Translations under genes and position numbers: made by a program | Source of the DNA: Amycolatopsis coloradensis | GTDB taxonomy: Bacteria > Actinomycetota > Actinomycetes > Mycobacteriales > Pseudonocardiaceae | Direction of reading: 5' to 3' | Length of the DNA: 64,000 nucleotides | Assembly: GCF_037997115.1 (NCBI RefSeq) | Contig: NZ_CP150484.1 | Span: 238,179-302,178, forward strand | Notes under the pieces: generated by a model | What the model was told of the DNA's origin: nothing | Seen by the model: the letters and a program-made list of their open reading frames with translations, nothing else | The model's database searches: none | Shown: positions 51,996-59,977 of the stretch, piece after piece | Layout of the letters: each line of letters begins with the position of its first letter | Numbering within the stretch: the first letter of the stretch is position 1

Positions 51996-54900
51996 ATGAG
52001 CAGCGACCTGCACCGGCCCGTGAACCCCGTTCGTTTCGTGACGGCGTCGAGCCTCTTCGACGGGCACGACGCGTCCATCAACATCATGCGGCGCATCCTG
52101 CAGTCGCAGGGCGCGGAGGTCGTGCACCTCGGGCACAACCGGTCGGTCGACGAGGTCGCCACCGCGGCCATCGCCGAGGACGTCCAGGGCGTGGCCATCA
52201 GCGCCTACCAGGGCGGGCACGTCGAGTACTTCAGCTACCTGGTCGAGCTGCTCAACGAGCGCGGCGCCGGGCATATCAAGGTGTTCGGCGGCGGCGGTGG
52301 GGTCATCGTCCGCGAGGAGATCGACCTGCTGCACTCCCGGGGCGTGGCGCGGATCTTCTCGCCGGAGGACGGCTACGAGATGGGCCTCCCCGGCATGATC
52401 AACCTGATGATCAAGGCCTGCGACACGGACCTGTCCGCGCAGTCGCCCGGCTCGCTGGACAAGCTGCTTTCGGGGGACATCCCGGCGCTGTCCCGGGTCA
52501 TCACGCAGCTTCAGCGCGAGGCACTGCCGCAGGACGCGCTCGACAAGATCACCGAGGCCGCCAAGTCGCGGACGGTGCCGGTCCTCGGCATCACCGGGAC
52601 GGGTGGTTCCGGCAAGTCCTCGCTCACCGACGAACTGATCCGCCGGTTCCGGCTGGACCAGGAGGACAAGCTCCGCATCGCCGTGCTCGCCGTCGACCCG
52701 TCGCGCCGCAAGGGCGGGGGAGCGCTGCTCGGCGACCGCATCCGGATGAACTGCCTCGACGGCAGCCCGGTCTACTTCCGTTCGCTCGCCACGCGGACCA
52801 CCAGCGGCGAGATCCCCACCGGACTCTCCGAGTCCATCCTCGCGTGCAAGGCCGCCGGATTCGACCTGGTGATCGTCGAGACGCCCGGTATCGGCCAGGG
52901 CGACGCCGGCATCGTCGACTACGTGGACCAGTCGCTGTATGTCATGACGCCGGAGTTCGGCGCGGCGTCGCAGCTGGAGAAGATCGACATGCTCGACTTC
53001 GCCGACGCGGTGGCGATCAACAAGTTCGAGCGCCGCGGCGCCGAAGACGCCCGCCGCGACGTCGCGCGCCAGCTCGTGCGCAACCGCGAGGCGTTCAGCT
53101 CCTCGCCGGAGGACATGCCGGTCTACGGCACCAGCGCCGCGAAGTTCAACGATGACGGCGTCACCGCCCTCTACCAGCACCTGCGCGACACCCTCGCCGA
53201 GCGTGGCTTGACCGTCTCGGCAGGCGTGCTCCCTAAGGTCGAGGGCAAGGTGTCCACCGACGCCAGCACGATCATCCCGGCCAACCGGACGCGCTATCTC
53301 GCGGAGATCTCCGAGACCGTCCGGGGTTACCACGCCAAGACCGAGCAGCAGGTCGCCGCGCTGCGCAAACGCGAGCACCTCGCCGCCGCCAAGGAGGCGC
53401 TGGCCGCCGTCGACGCGAGCACCGACGCGCTCGACGGCCTGCTCGCCGCCGAGTCCGATGTGGACGGTGAAACGACGAATCTGCTGGCGCGGTTCCGGGA
53501 ACTCGCCGAGTCCTACCGCGCCGACGAGCTGGTCGTGAAGATCCGCGACAAGGAACTGCACACCCAGCTATGGCGCGACACACTGTCCGGCAACCGGGTC
53601 CCGCGCGTGGCGCTGCCGCGCTACACCGAGTCCGGCGAGCTGCTGTCCTTCCTGCGCCGCGAGCACCTTCCCGGTTACTTCCCTTACACCGCGGGCGTTT
53701 TCCCGTTCAAGCGCGAGGGTGAAGACCCGGCGCGGATGTTCGCGGGCGAGGGCGACCCCTTCCGCACCAACAAGCGGTTCAAGCTCCTTTCGGCCGACTC
53801 CGAGGCCAAGCGCCTTTCGACCGCCTTCGACTCGGTGACGCTGTACGGGCACGACCCGCACACCCGGCCCGACATCTACGGCAAGGTCGGCACCTCCGGC
53901 GTCTCCATCGCGACGCTCGAAGACATGAAGGTGCTCTACGACGGTTTCGACCTGACCTCGCCGAGCACCTCCGTGTCGATGACGATCAACGGCCCGGCGC
54001 CGACGATCCTCGCGTTCTTCCTCAACACCGCGATCGACCAGCGGATGGCGGCGTTCAAGGCCGAGCACGGCCGCGAGCCGTCCGAAACCGAGTTCGCCGA
54101 ACTGCGCGAATGGGCGCTGCGCAACGTTCGCGGCACCGTGCAGGCGGACATCCTCAAGGAGGACCAGGGGCAGAACACCTGCATCTTCTCCACCGAGTTC
54201 AGCCTGCGCATGATGGCCGACATCCAGGAATGGTTCATCGAGCACGGCGTCCGGAACTTCTACTCGGTGTCGATCTCCGGCTATCACATCGCCGAGGCCG
54301 GGGCGAACCCGATCTCGCAGCTGGCGTTCACCCTGTCGAACGGTTTCACCTACGTCGAGAGCTACCTCGCGCGCGGGATGGACATCGACGACTTCGCGCC
54401 GAACCTGTCGTTCTTCTTCTCCAACGGCATGGACGCCGAGTACTCGGTGCTGGGCCGGGTCGCGCGCCGGATCTGGGCGGTCGCGATGCGGGAGCGCTAC
54501 GGCGCCAACGAGCGCTCGCAGAAGCTCAAGTACCACGTGCAGACCTCCGGCCGGTCGCTGCACGCGCAGGAGATGAGCTTCAACGACATCCGGACCACGC
54601 TGCAGGCGCTGTGCGCCCTTTACGACAACGCGAACTCCTTGCACACCAACGCTTTCGACGAGGCGATCACCACGCCGTCGGAGAGCTCGGTGCGGCGCGC
54701 GATGGCCATCCAGATGATCATCAACAAGGAATGGGGCCTGTCGAAGAACGAGAACCCGTTGCAGGGCTCGTTCATCATCGACGAGCTGACCGATCTGGTG
54801 GAAGAGGCCGTGCTGCTGGAGTTCGACCGGATCTCCGAACGCGGCGGCGTGCTGGGCGCGATGGAGACCGGCTACCAGCGCGGCAAGATCCAGGACGAGT

Positions 54901-55229
54901 CGATTCTGTACGAACGCCAGAAGCACGACGGCACACTGCCGATCATCGGCGTCAACACCTTCCGCAACCCGAACGGCGGCGAAAACGACGTCGAGGTCGA
55001 ACTCGCGCGGGCGACCGAGGACGAGAAGCGTTCGCAGCTGGAGCGGCTCGAGGACTTCCAGCACCGGCACCAGGCCGAGGCGCAGGTCGCGCTCAAGACA
55101 CTGCGCGAGGCCGCGACCCGGGGCGGCAATCTGTTCGGTGTCCTGATGGACGCGGCACGGGTGTGCTCGCTCGGCCAGATCACCGAGGCCTTCTTCGAGG
55201 TGGGCGGGCAGTACCGGCGCAACGTCTAG
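51996..55229 (+). CDS. icmF: Fused isobutyryl-CoA mutase IcmF
   Basis: A 1077-residue adenosylcobalamin enzyme. The B12 domain comes first (Asp22 and His24 in LFDGHDASINIM, then VFGGGGGV). Next is the MeaB-like GTPase chaperone (TGTGGSGKSSLTD near 200, ETPGIGQGDAGI), then the substrate domain (about 520-1077). Phe569 in TAGVFPFK and Gln726 in GQNTCIF correspond to the Phe/Gln pair that marks isobutyryl-CoA rather than methylmalonyl-CoA mutases. It interconverts isobutyryl- and n-butyryl-CoA. GGAGGG abuts the ATG, an unusually short spacing. Confidence 0.95.
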   Translation: MSSDLHRPVNPVRFVTASSLFDGHDASINIMRRILQSQGAEVVHLGHNRSVDEVATAAIAEDVQGVAISAYQGGHVEYFSYLVELLNERGAGHIKVFGGGGGVIVREEIDLLHSRGVARIFSPEDGYEMGLPGMINLMIKACDTDLSAQSPGSLDKLLSGDIPALSRVITQLQREALPQDALDKITEAAKSRTVPVLGITGTGGSGKSSLTDELIRRFRLDQEDKLRIAVLAVDPSRRKGGGALLGDRIRMNCLDGSPVYFRSLATRTTSGEIPTGLSESILACKAAGFDLVIVETPGIGQGDAGIVDYVDQSLYVMTPEFGAASQLEKIDMLDFADAVAINKFERRGAEDARRDVARQLVRNREAFSSSPEDMPVYGTSAAKFNDDGVTALYQHLRDTLAERGLTVSAGVLPKVEGKVSTDASTIIPANRTRYLAEISETVRGYHAKTEQQVAALRKREHLAAAKEALAAVDASTDALDGLLAAESDVDGETTNLLARFRELAESYRADELVVKIRDKELHTQLWRDTLSGNRVPRVALPRYTESGELLSFLRREHLPGYFPYTAGVFPFKREGEDPARMFAGEGDPFRTNKRFKLLSADSEAKRLSTAFDSVTLYGHDPHTRPDIYGKVGTSGVSIATLEDMKVLYDGFDLTSPSTSVSMTINGPAPTILAFFLNTAIDQRMAAFKAEHGREPSETEFAELREWALRNVRGTVQADILKEDQGQNTCIFSTEFSLRMMADIQEWFIEHGVRNFYSVSISGYHIAEAGANPISQLAFTLSNGFTYVESYLARGMDIDDFAPNLSFFFSNGMDAEYSVLGRVARRIWAVAMRERYGANERSQKLKYHVQTSGRSLHAQEMSFNDIRTTLQALCALYDNANSLHTNAFDEAITTPSESSVRRAMAIQMIINKEWGLSKNENPLQGSFIIDELTDLVEEAVLLEFDRISERGGVLGAMETGYQRGKIQDESILYERQKHDGTLPIIGVNTFRNPNGGENDVEVELARATEDEKRSQLERLEDFQHRHQAEAQVALKTLREAATRGGNLFGVLMDAARVCSLGQITEAFFEVGGQYRRNV

Positions 55230-55261
55230 CGGCCTGGGATATCGCGGCGCGTGTCCGGGTA

Positions 55262-56002
55262 ATGGCAGGCATCAGACCGGACGTCCTCGCCGCGGCCGCC
55301 GAAGAGCGCGGGTTCAGCTCGCTCCACATCGCGGAGCATTCGCATATCCCGGTCAGCCGGGCGGCGGCGAACTGCCGCACGTGTACTACCGGACCTTGGA
55401 CCCGTTCGTCGCGTTGCTGCAGCAACGCGACGTCATCCACACGGCGAAAGAGGTCGCTTCGCTGGACCTGGTCTCGCGAGGCCGGTTCGTCTTCGGCGTC
55501 GGATGGAACCGGGAGGAAATGCGCAATCACGGCACCGATCCACGCACCCCGCGGCGCGCTCGTCGACGAGCAACTCGCGGCGCTGAAGGAGATCTGGACG
55601 AAGGACGAGGCCGAATTCCACGGCGAGCACATCGACTTCGATCCGATCTTCGCGTGGCCGAAGCCGGTGCAGAAGCCACATCCGCCGATCTTCATCGGTG
55701 GCGCGGGGCAGAAGGCGATGGAGCGGATCGCCAAGTACGGCGACGGCTGGCTGCCGCACGCCCACACCCCGCCGGAGGAGCTTCGCCGGGCTCGTCAGTG
55801 GCTGGCGGACAAGGGCCGTAGTGACCTCAAGTTCTCGGCCTTCGGTACCACCCCGGAAGAGGACGCGCTGGGCAGGCTGGCCGAGGGTGGCGTCGACGAG
55901 GCGACGCTCTTCCTGCCGACCGAGCCCGAAGCGGCGACACTGGAACGACTCGACCAGTTCGCGAAGGTCGTCGAGAGCTTTCGAAAGGGGCAGCAGGCGT
56001 GA
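55262..56002 (+). pseudogene. Decayed LLM-class F420-dependent oxidoreductase
   Basis: The protein is recognisable but broken. DVLAAAAEERGFSSLHIAEH is in one frame. After IPVSR the frame changes, giving GGGELPHVYYRTLDPFVAL and then, after a loss of about 20 codons, LQQRDVIHTAKEVASLDLVS. FGVGWNREEM lacks two residues. After NHGTDPRT the first frame resumes at GALVDEQLAALKEIWTK and runs intact to the stop. At least two frameshifts and two small in-frame losses are inferred. The intact neighbour starts in its last codon (GTGA). Confidence 0.8.
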
Positions 56003-56988
56003 CTGAGGTTCAAATCGGCTTGGCCGCGGCACTGGAGCAGTTCTCGCCGCGCGAGTCGATCCGGCTGGCGACGCTGGCCGAACAGCACGGATTCTCCGGC
56101 CAGATGGCCGCCGACCACTTCCAGCCGTGGGTCCCTCAGCAGGGTGAAGCGTCGTTCGTGTGGAGCGTGCTCGCGTCGCTGGCGGAGAACACCACCGGCG
56201 ACCTCGGGCCGGGCGTGACCTGCCCGTCGTTCCGGCTCCACCCGTCGATGGTCGCGCAGGCCGCGGCGACGCTGGAGGCGACGTACCCCGGCCGGACCTG
56301 GCTCGGCATCGGCTCCGGCGAAGCGCTCAACGAGCACATCATCGGCGGTTACTGGCCCGAAGCGCCCGAGCGCGTACGGCGGATGTTCGAGGCGCTCGAG
56401 GTCATCCGGAAGCTGTTCACCGGCAAGGACGTCAAGCACAGCGGCGAGTTCTTCAAGCTGCACACCACCCGGCTCTGGACACTGCCGGACGAGCCGCCAC
56501 CGATCTACATCGCGTCGGCGGGCCCGTACACCTCGCGCAAGACCGGTGAGCTCGCGGACGGGCTGATCACGCCGGGCGCGTCGATCGAGAAGCTGGCGGG
56601 GATCCTCGACAACTTCGGCACCGGTGCGCGGAAGGCCGGCAAGGACCCGGACTCGATGCCGAAGCTGCTGCAGGTGCACCTGTCGTGGGCCGAGGACGAC
56701 GAGACGGCGTGGGCCAACGCGCTCGACCAGTGGCCCAACGGCGGCATGAAGTTCCCGAAGGCCGACATCCGCTCGCCTTTCGACTTCGCGCAGATGGCGA
56801 AACTGGTGCGGCGTGAGGACTTCGAGGGCCGCATGGTCGTCTCGTCCGATCCGGACGTGCACCGCGCGGCGCTGCAGAAGTACGTCGACGCCGGGTTCAA
56901 CCGGATCTACATCCACAACGTGGGCCGGAACCAGGACGCGTTCATCGAGACCTTCGGACGGGACGTGCTGCCGAAGCTGACCGCCTGA
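55999..56988 (+). CDS. F420-dependent oxidoreductase, glucose-6-phosphate dehydrogenase-like family
   Basis: A 329-residue LLM-fold enzyme (GQMAADHFQPWVPQQGEASF, WLGIGSGEALNEHIIGGYWP, IYIASAGPYTSRKTGELADG). It matches the F420-dependent G6PDH-related subfamily, but the true substrate is unknown. The GTG overlaps the stop of the decayed homologue upstream, so its translation may rely on the surviving 3' part of that gene. Confidence 0.9.
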   Translation: MTEVQIGLAAALEQFSPRESIRLATLAEQHGFSGQMAADHFQPWVPQQGEASFVWSVLASLAENTTGDLGPGVTCPSFRLHPSMVAQAAATLEATYPGRTWLGIGSGEALNEHIIGGYWPEAPERVRRMFEALEVIRKLFTGKDVKHSGEFFKLHTTRLWTLPDEPPPIYIASAGPYTSRKTGELADGLITPGASIEKLAGILDNFGTGARKAGKDPDSMPKLLQVHLSWAEDDETAWANALDQWPNGGMKFPKADIRSPFDFAQMAKLVRREDFEGRMVVSSDPDVHRAALQKYVDAGFNRIYIHNVGRNQDAFIETFGRDVLPKLTA

Positions 56989-57014
56989 CGCGCCTCGGCA
57001 CGGGAAGCGTCGGG

Positions 57015-57662
57015 TCAGACGTTCTTGTCCAGCAGCAGGTGCACCGACAGTTCGAGCCGGTTCGCGACGTCGGCCGCCGACGCGCGCCGCGTCACCCAGG
57101 CGACCAGGTTCGCCATCCAGACGTCGGCGATGACGTGGAAGATGTCGCGATCGGCCTCGGTCGGGTCCTCGATGCCCATGGCCTTGGCGAACATGTTCTC
57201 CATCAGCCGCCCGACCTGCTCGACCTCGGCGGCGGCGGTCGTGTCGGCGAACATGAACGCGCGGACCATGGCTTCGGTCAGGTGCGGGTCCCGCTGCATC
57301 AGCCGGGTGTTGCGGCCGAGGACGAACATCAGCCGTTCGCTCGGGGTATCGCCGGGGATCGCCGCGCGGTCGAGTTTCTCCTGCGCGCGTTCGAATTCCC
57401 TGGCGAGCCCGGAAACCAGCAGGTGGATCTTCGAGGGGAAGTAGCGGTACAGCGTGCCGAGCGCGACGTCCGCCTTCTCGGCGACCGCGCGCATCTGGAC
57501 CGCGTCGTACCCGCCCTTCGCGGCGAGGGTGAGGGTCGCGTCGATGATGCGGCGCCGCCGGTCGCGTTGTGCCGCGGAGCCGAGTTCCTCGCCGCCCAGC
57601 GCGGAGAGACCGTTGCCGCTTCGCGCCTTCGCGCTCGTGGGCGCCTTGGCCTTCCCTGGCAT
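57015..57662 (-). CDS. kstR: TetR-family regulator KstR (sterol catabolism)
   Basis: A 215-residue regulator that closely follows mycobacterial KstR in both halves: ELGSAAQRDRRRRIIDATL, GGYDAVQMRAVAEKADVALG, TLYRYFPSKIHLL, LTEAMVRAFMFAD and ADVWMANLVAWVTRRAS. KstR represses cholesterol-degradation genes until a 3-oxo-sterol CoA ester binds. The ATG of MPGKAKAP has GGGGGA 7 bp upstream; a GTG 14 codons earlier would overlap the operator. It is divergent from fadE34, the same pairing as in M. tuberculosis. Confidence 0.92.
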   Translation of the reverse strand: MPGKAKAPTSAKARSGNGLSALGGEELGSAAQRDRRRRIIDATLTLAAKGGYDAVQMRAVAEKADVALGTLYRYFPSKIHLLVSGLAREFERAQEKLDRAAIPGDTPSERLMFVLGRNTRLMQRDPHLTEAMVRAFMFADTTAAAEVEQVGRLMENMFAKAMGIEDPTEADRDIFHVIADVWMANLVAWVTRRASAADVANRLELSVHLLLDKNV

Positions 57663-57681
57663 CGCCACGTCCCCCTTCGTC

Positions 57682-57693
57682 GGAACTTGTTCC
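57682..57693. promoter_or_regulatory. KstR-type site near the kstR start
   Basis: GGAACTTGTTCC is a perfect 12-bp dyad with the AAC-n2-GTT core of the KstR motif. It lies 20 bp upstream of the chosen kstR start and probably serves autoregulation. Confidence 0.6.
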
Positions 57694-57758
57694 ACTTTCC
57701 TCACGTAGGGTACCTAAGCGGACGAACTGTTCAAGATGTGACCCACTGGGCAAGAAAC

Positions 57759-57774
57759 TGTAACACGTTCTACA
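57759..57774. promoter_or_regulatory. KstR operator upstream of fadE34
   Basis: TGTAACACGTTCTACA fits the mycobacterial KstR pattern T-n2-AAC-n2-GTT-n2-A including the common ACACGTT core. It lies 33 bp before the fadE34 GTG. Confidence 0.85.
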
Positions 57775-57807
57775 CTCGCGGGTAGGTCCGGCGAGGAGGT
57801 CTCACCC

Positions 57808-59883
57808 GTGTCGATCGCGCTCACCGAGGAACAGGCGGCACTGGCCGCGTCGATCCGCGCCTGGGCGGCTTCCGCCCGTCCCGTCGACGCCGTCCGAAGT
57901 GGCCGGATCACCGAGCCGCCACCAGGGCTGGCGGAACTCGGCCTGTTCGGCGTGGCGATTCCCGAAGACGTCGGCGGCGCCGGCGGTACGCTCGCCGATC
58001 TGGCCGCCGGACTCGCCGAAGCAGCCGAAGCACTCGTACCCGGTCCTGTCCTTGGGACGGCACTGGGCGGAGCGTTGCTCGCGACGGTTCCCCAGGCCGT
58101 CAAGGAGATCCTGCCCGGTCTCGCGGACGGGACCGAAAGGATGGCGGTGGTGCTGGGCGGCGGTTTTCGTATCGCGGATTCGGTGGTCGACGGCCAGTCG
58201 GGCCCGGCTCTCGACGTTCACCTGTCGGCGTGGACGCTGGTCTCCGACGGCGACGTCTCCGCGCTCATCCCACCCGGAGCGTCCGGAGTGGACATCGAGC
58301 GGTGCGAGCCGTTCGACGTCTCCCGGCCGGTCGGCCGGGTCCGGTGCGCGAAGGTGCGGCCCGAAGCGGTTTTCGAGGCGCTGCCGGTGGATGTCTACGC
58401 CGCCACGCTCGGTGCCGCCGAAGCCGCGGGGATCGCCCGATGGTGTCTTCGGACCGCTGTCGAGTACGCGAAGGTCCGGGAGCAGTTCGGCCGTCCCATC
58501 GGGTCGTTCCAGGCGATCAAGCATCTGTGTGCGGAAATGCTGTGCCGGGCCGAAGCCACCGACGCGCTCGCGTGGGACGCGGCGAGGGCGGCCGAAGACC
58601 CCGCGCAGCACGCATTCGCGGCCGCGACGGCGGCGGCCTACGCGCTCGACGCGGCCGTGGCCAACGCGAAGGACTGCATTCAGATCCTCGGCGGCATCGG
58701 ATTCACCTGGGAGCATGACGCGCACTTCTACCTGCGCCGTGCCGTCGCTCTGCGGCAGTGGCTCGGCGGTTCCGCCCGCTGGCGCCGTCGTGCGGCCGAA
58801 CTCGCCCTGCGCGGTGACCGCCGGACGTTGAGCGTCGACGTCGGTGAAGACGCCGGACTCCGTGACCTGGTAGGCGAAATCGCCGCCTTACCCGAGCCGG
58901 AACGCCGGGTCGCACTGGCCGATTCGGGACTGCTCGCCCCGCATTGGCCCGCGCCGTACGGCAGAGGCGCCGCCGCGGCCGAGCAACTGCGGATCGACGC
59001 CGCCCTCGCCGCCGCGGACATCCGCCGTCCCGACCTGGTGATCGGCGCCTGGGCGATCCCGACCCTGCTGGAACACGGCTCGGTGGAACAGCGCGAACGG
59101 TTCGCCGCGCCCACGTTGCGCGGCGAGATCACCTGGTGCCAGTTGTTCAGCGAGCCCGAGGCGGGCTCCGACCTCGCGTCGCTCCGCACGACGGCCCGCC
59201 GCGTCGACGGCGGATGGCTGCTGAACGGCCAGAAGGTGTGGACCTCGCTCGCGCGCGAAGCCGATTGGGCGATCTGCCTGGCGCGCACCGATCCGGACGC
59301 GCCGAAACACAAGGGGATCACCTATTTCCTCGTCGACATGACCGCGGACGGGATCAGCACGCGCCCGCTGCGCGAGATCACCGGCGACGCCGTCTTCAAC
59401 GAGGTCTTCCTCGACGACGTCTTCGTCCCGGACGAGATGGTGGTCGGGGAGGTCGACGGCGGCTGGCGGCTGGCGCGGACGACGCTGGCGAACGAGCGCG
59501 TCGCCCTCGGGAGCGGATCGGCGGTGGGAGAGGGGGTCGAGAATCTGCTCGCCAACCTGGGCGACGACGCCGATCGGGAGGGGCTCGGCGCGCTGATCGC
59601 CGACGGCAGCGCGTGTTCGGTCCTGGACCTGCGGGCGACGCTGCGGCGGCTCGACGGCCAGGATCCGGGTGCCGAGTCGAGTGTGCGCAAGCTGCTGGGT
59701 GTGCGGCATCGGCAGGCTGTGGCGGAGTTCGCGCTGGAGGCTTTGGGGGAGAACGCGCTCGTCGCCGGCGACCCCGCGCAGCACGAGTTCCTGCTGACCC
59801 GGTGCCTCAGTATCGCGGGCGGGACGACGCAGGTGCTGCTGTCGCTCACGGCCGAGCGGTTGCTGGGGCTGCCTCGGTCCTGA
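57808..59883 (+). CDS. fadE34: Fused acyl-CoA dehydrogenase FadE34 (ChsE3-like, sterol side chain)
   Basis: A 691-residue protein made of two acyl-CoA dehydrogenase halves. The N-terminal half (1-330) has YAKVREQFGRPIGSFQAIKH and CIQILGGIGFTWEHDAHFYL. The C-terminal half (345-691) has WCQLFSEPEAGSDLASLRTT, GQKVWTSLAREADWAICLAR and SIAGGTTQVLLSL. The length and order match FadE34, which dehydrogenates steroid side-chain CoA esters. GTG start with GAGGAGG 8 bp upstream. Regulated by KstR through the site at 57759. Confidence 0.92.
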   Translation: MSIALTEEQAALAASIRAWAASARPVDAVRSGRITEPPPGLAELGLFGVAIPEDVGGAGGTLADLAAGLAEAAEALVPGPVLGTALGGALLATVPQAVKEILPGLADGTERMAVVLGGGFRIADSVVDGQSGPALDVHLSAWTLVSDGDVSALIPPGASGVDIERCEPFDVSRPVGRVRCAKVRPEAVFEALPVDVYAATLGAAEAAGIARWCLRTAVEYAKVREQFGRPIGSFQAIKHLCAEMLCRAEATDALAWDAARAAEDPAQHAFAAATAAAYALDAAVANAKDCIQILGGIGFTWEHDAHFYLRRAVALRQWLGGSARWRRRAAELALRGDRRTLSVDVGEDAGLRDLVGEIAALPEPERRVALADSGLLAPHWPAPYGRGAAAAEQLRIDAALAAADIRRPDLVIGAWAIPTLLEHGSVEQRERFAAPTLRGEITWCQLFSEPEAGSDLASLRTTARRVDGGWLLNGQKVWTSLAREADWAICLARTDPDAPKHKGITYFLVDMTADGISTRPLREITGDAVFNEVFLDDVFVPDEMVVGEVDGGWRLARTTLANERVALGSGSAVGEGVENLLANLGDDADREGLGALIADGSACSVLDLRATLRRLDGQDPGAESSVRKLLGVRHRQAVAEFALEALGENALVAGDPAQHEFLLTRCLSIAGGTTQVLLSLTAERLLGLPRS

Positions 59884-59907
59884 AAGTCCCTGTCACGCCA
59901 CTTTCGC

Positions 59908-59964
59908 GTGTTATGAAAGGTCCTTTCCTGGCAAAATTTGCCAGGAAAGGACCTTTCATAACAC
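59908..59964. repeat. 57-bp perfect palindrome
   Basis: Twenty-eight-bp perfect arms around a single central A at 59936. The outer ends are GTGTTATG and CATAACAC and the inner part is GGCAAA-A-TTTGCC. It starts 25 bp after the fadE34 stop and ends just before the SNF2 gene. It is a strong hairpin terminator by position, longer than needed for that role. Confidence 0.9.
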
Positions 59965-59977
59965 CGCCGCCCGAGGG

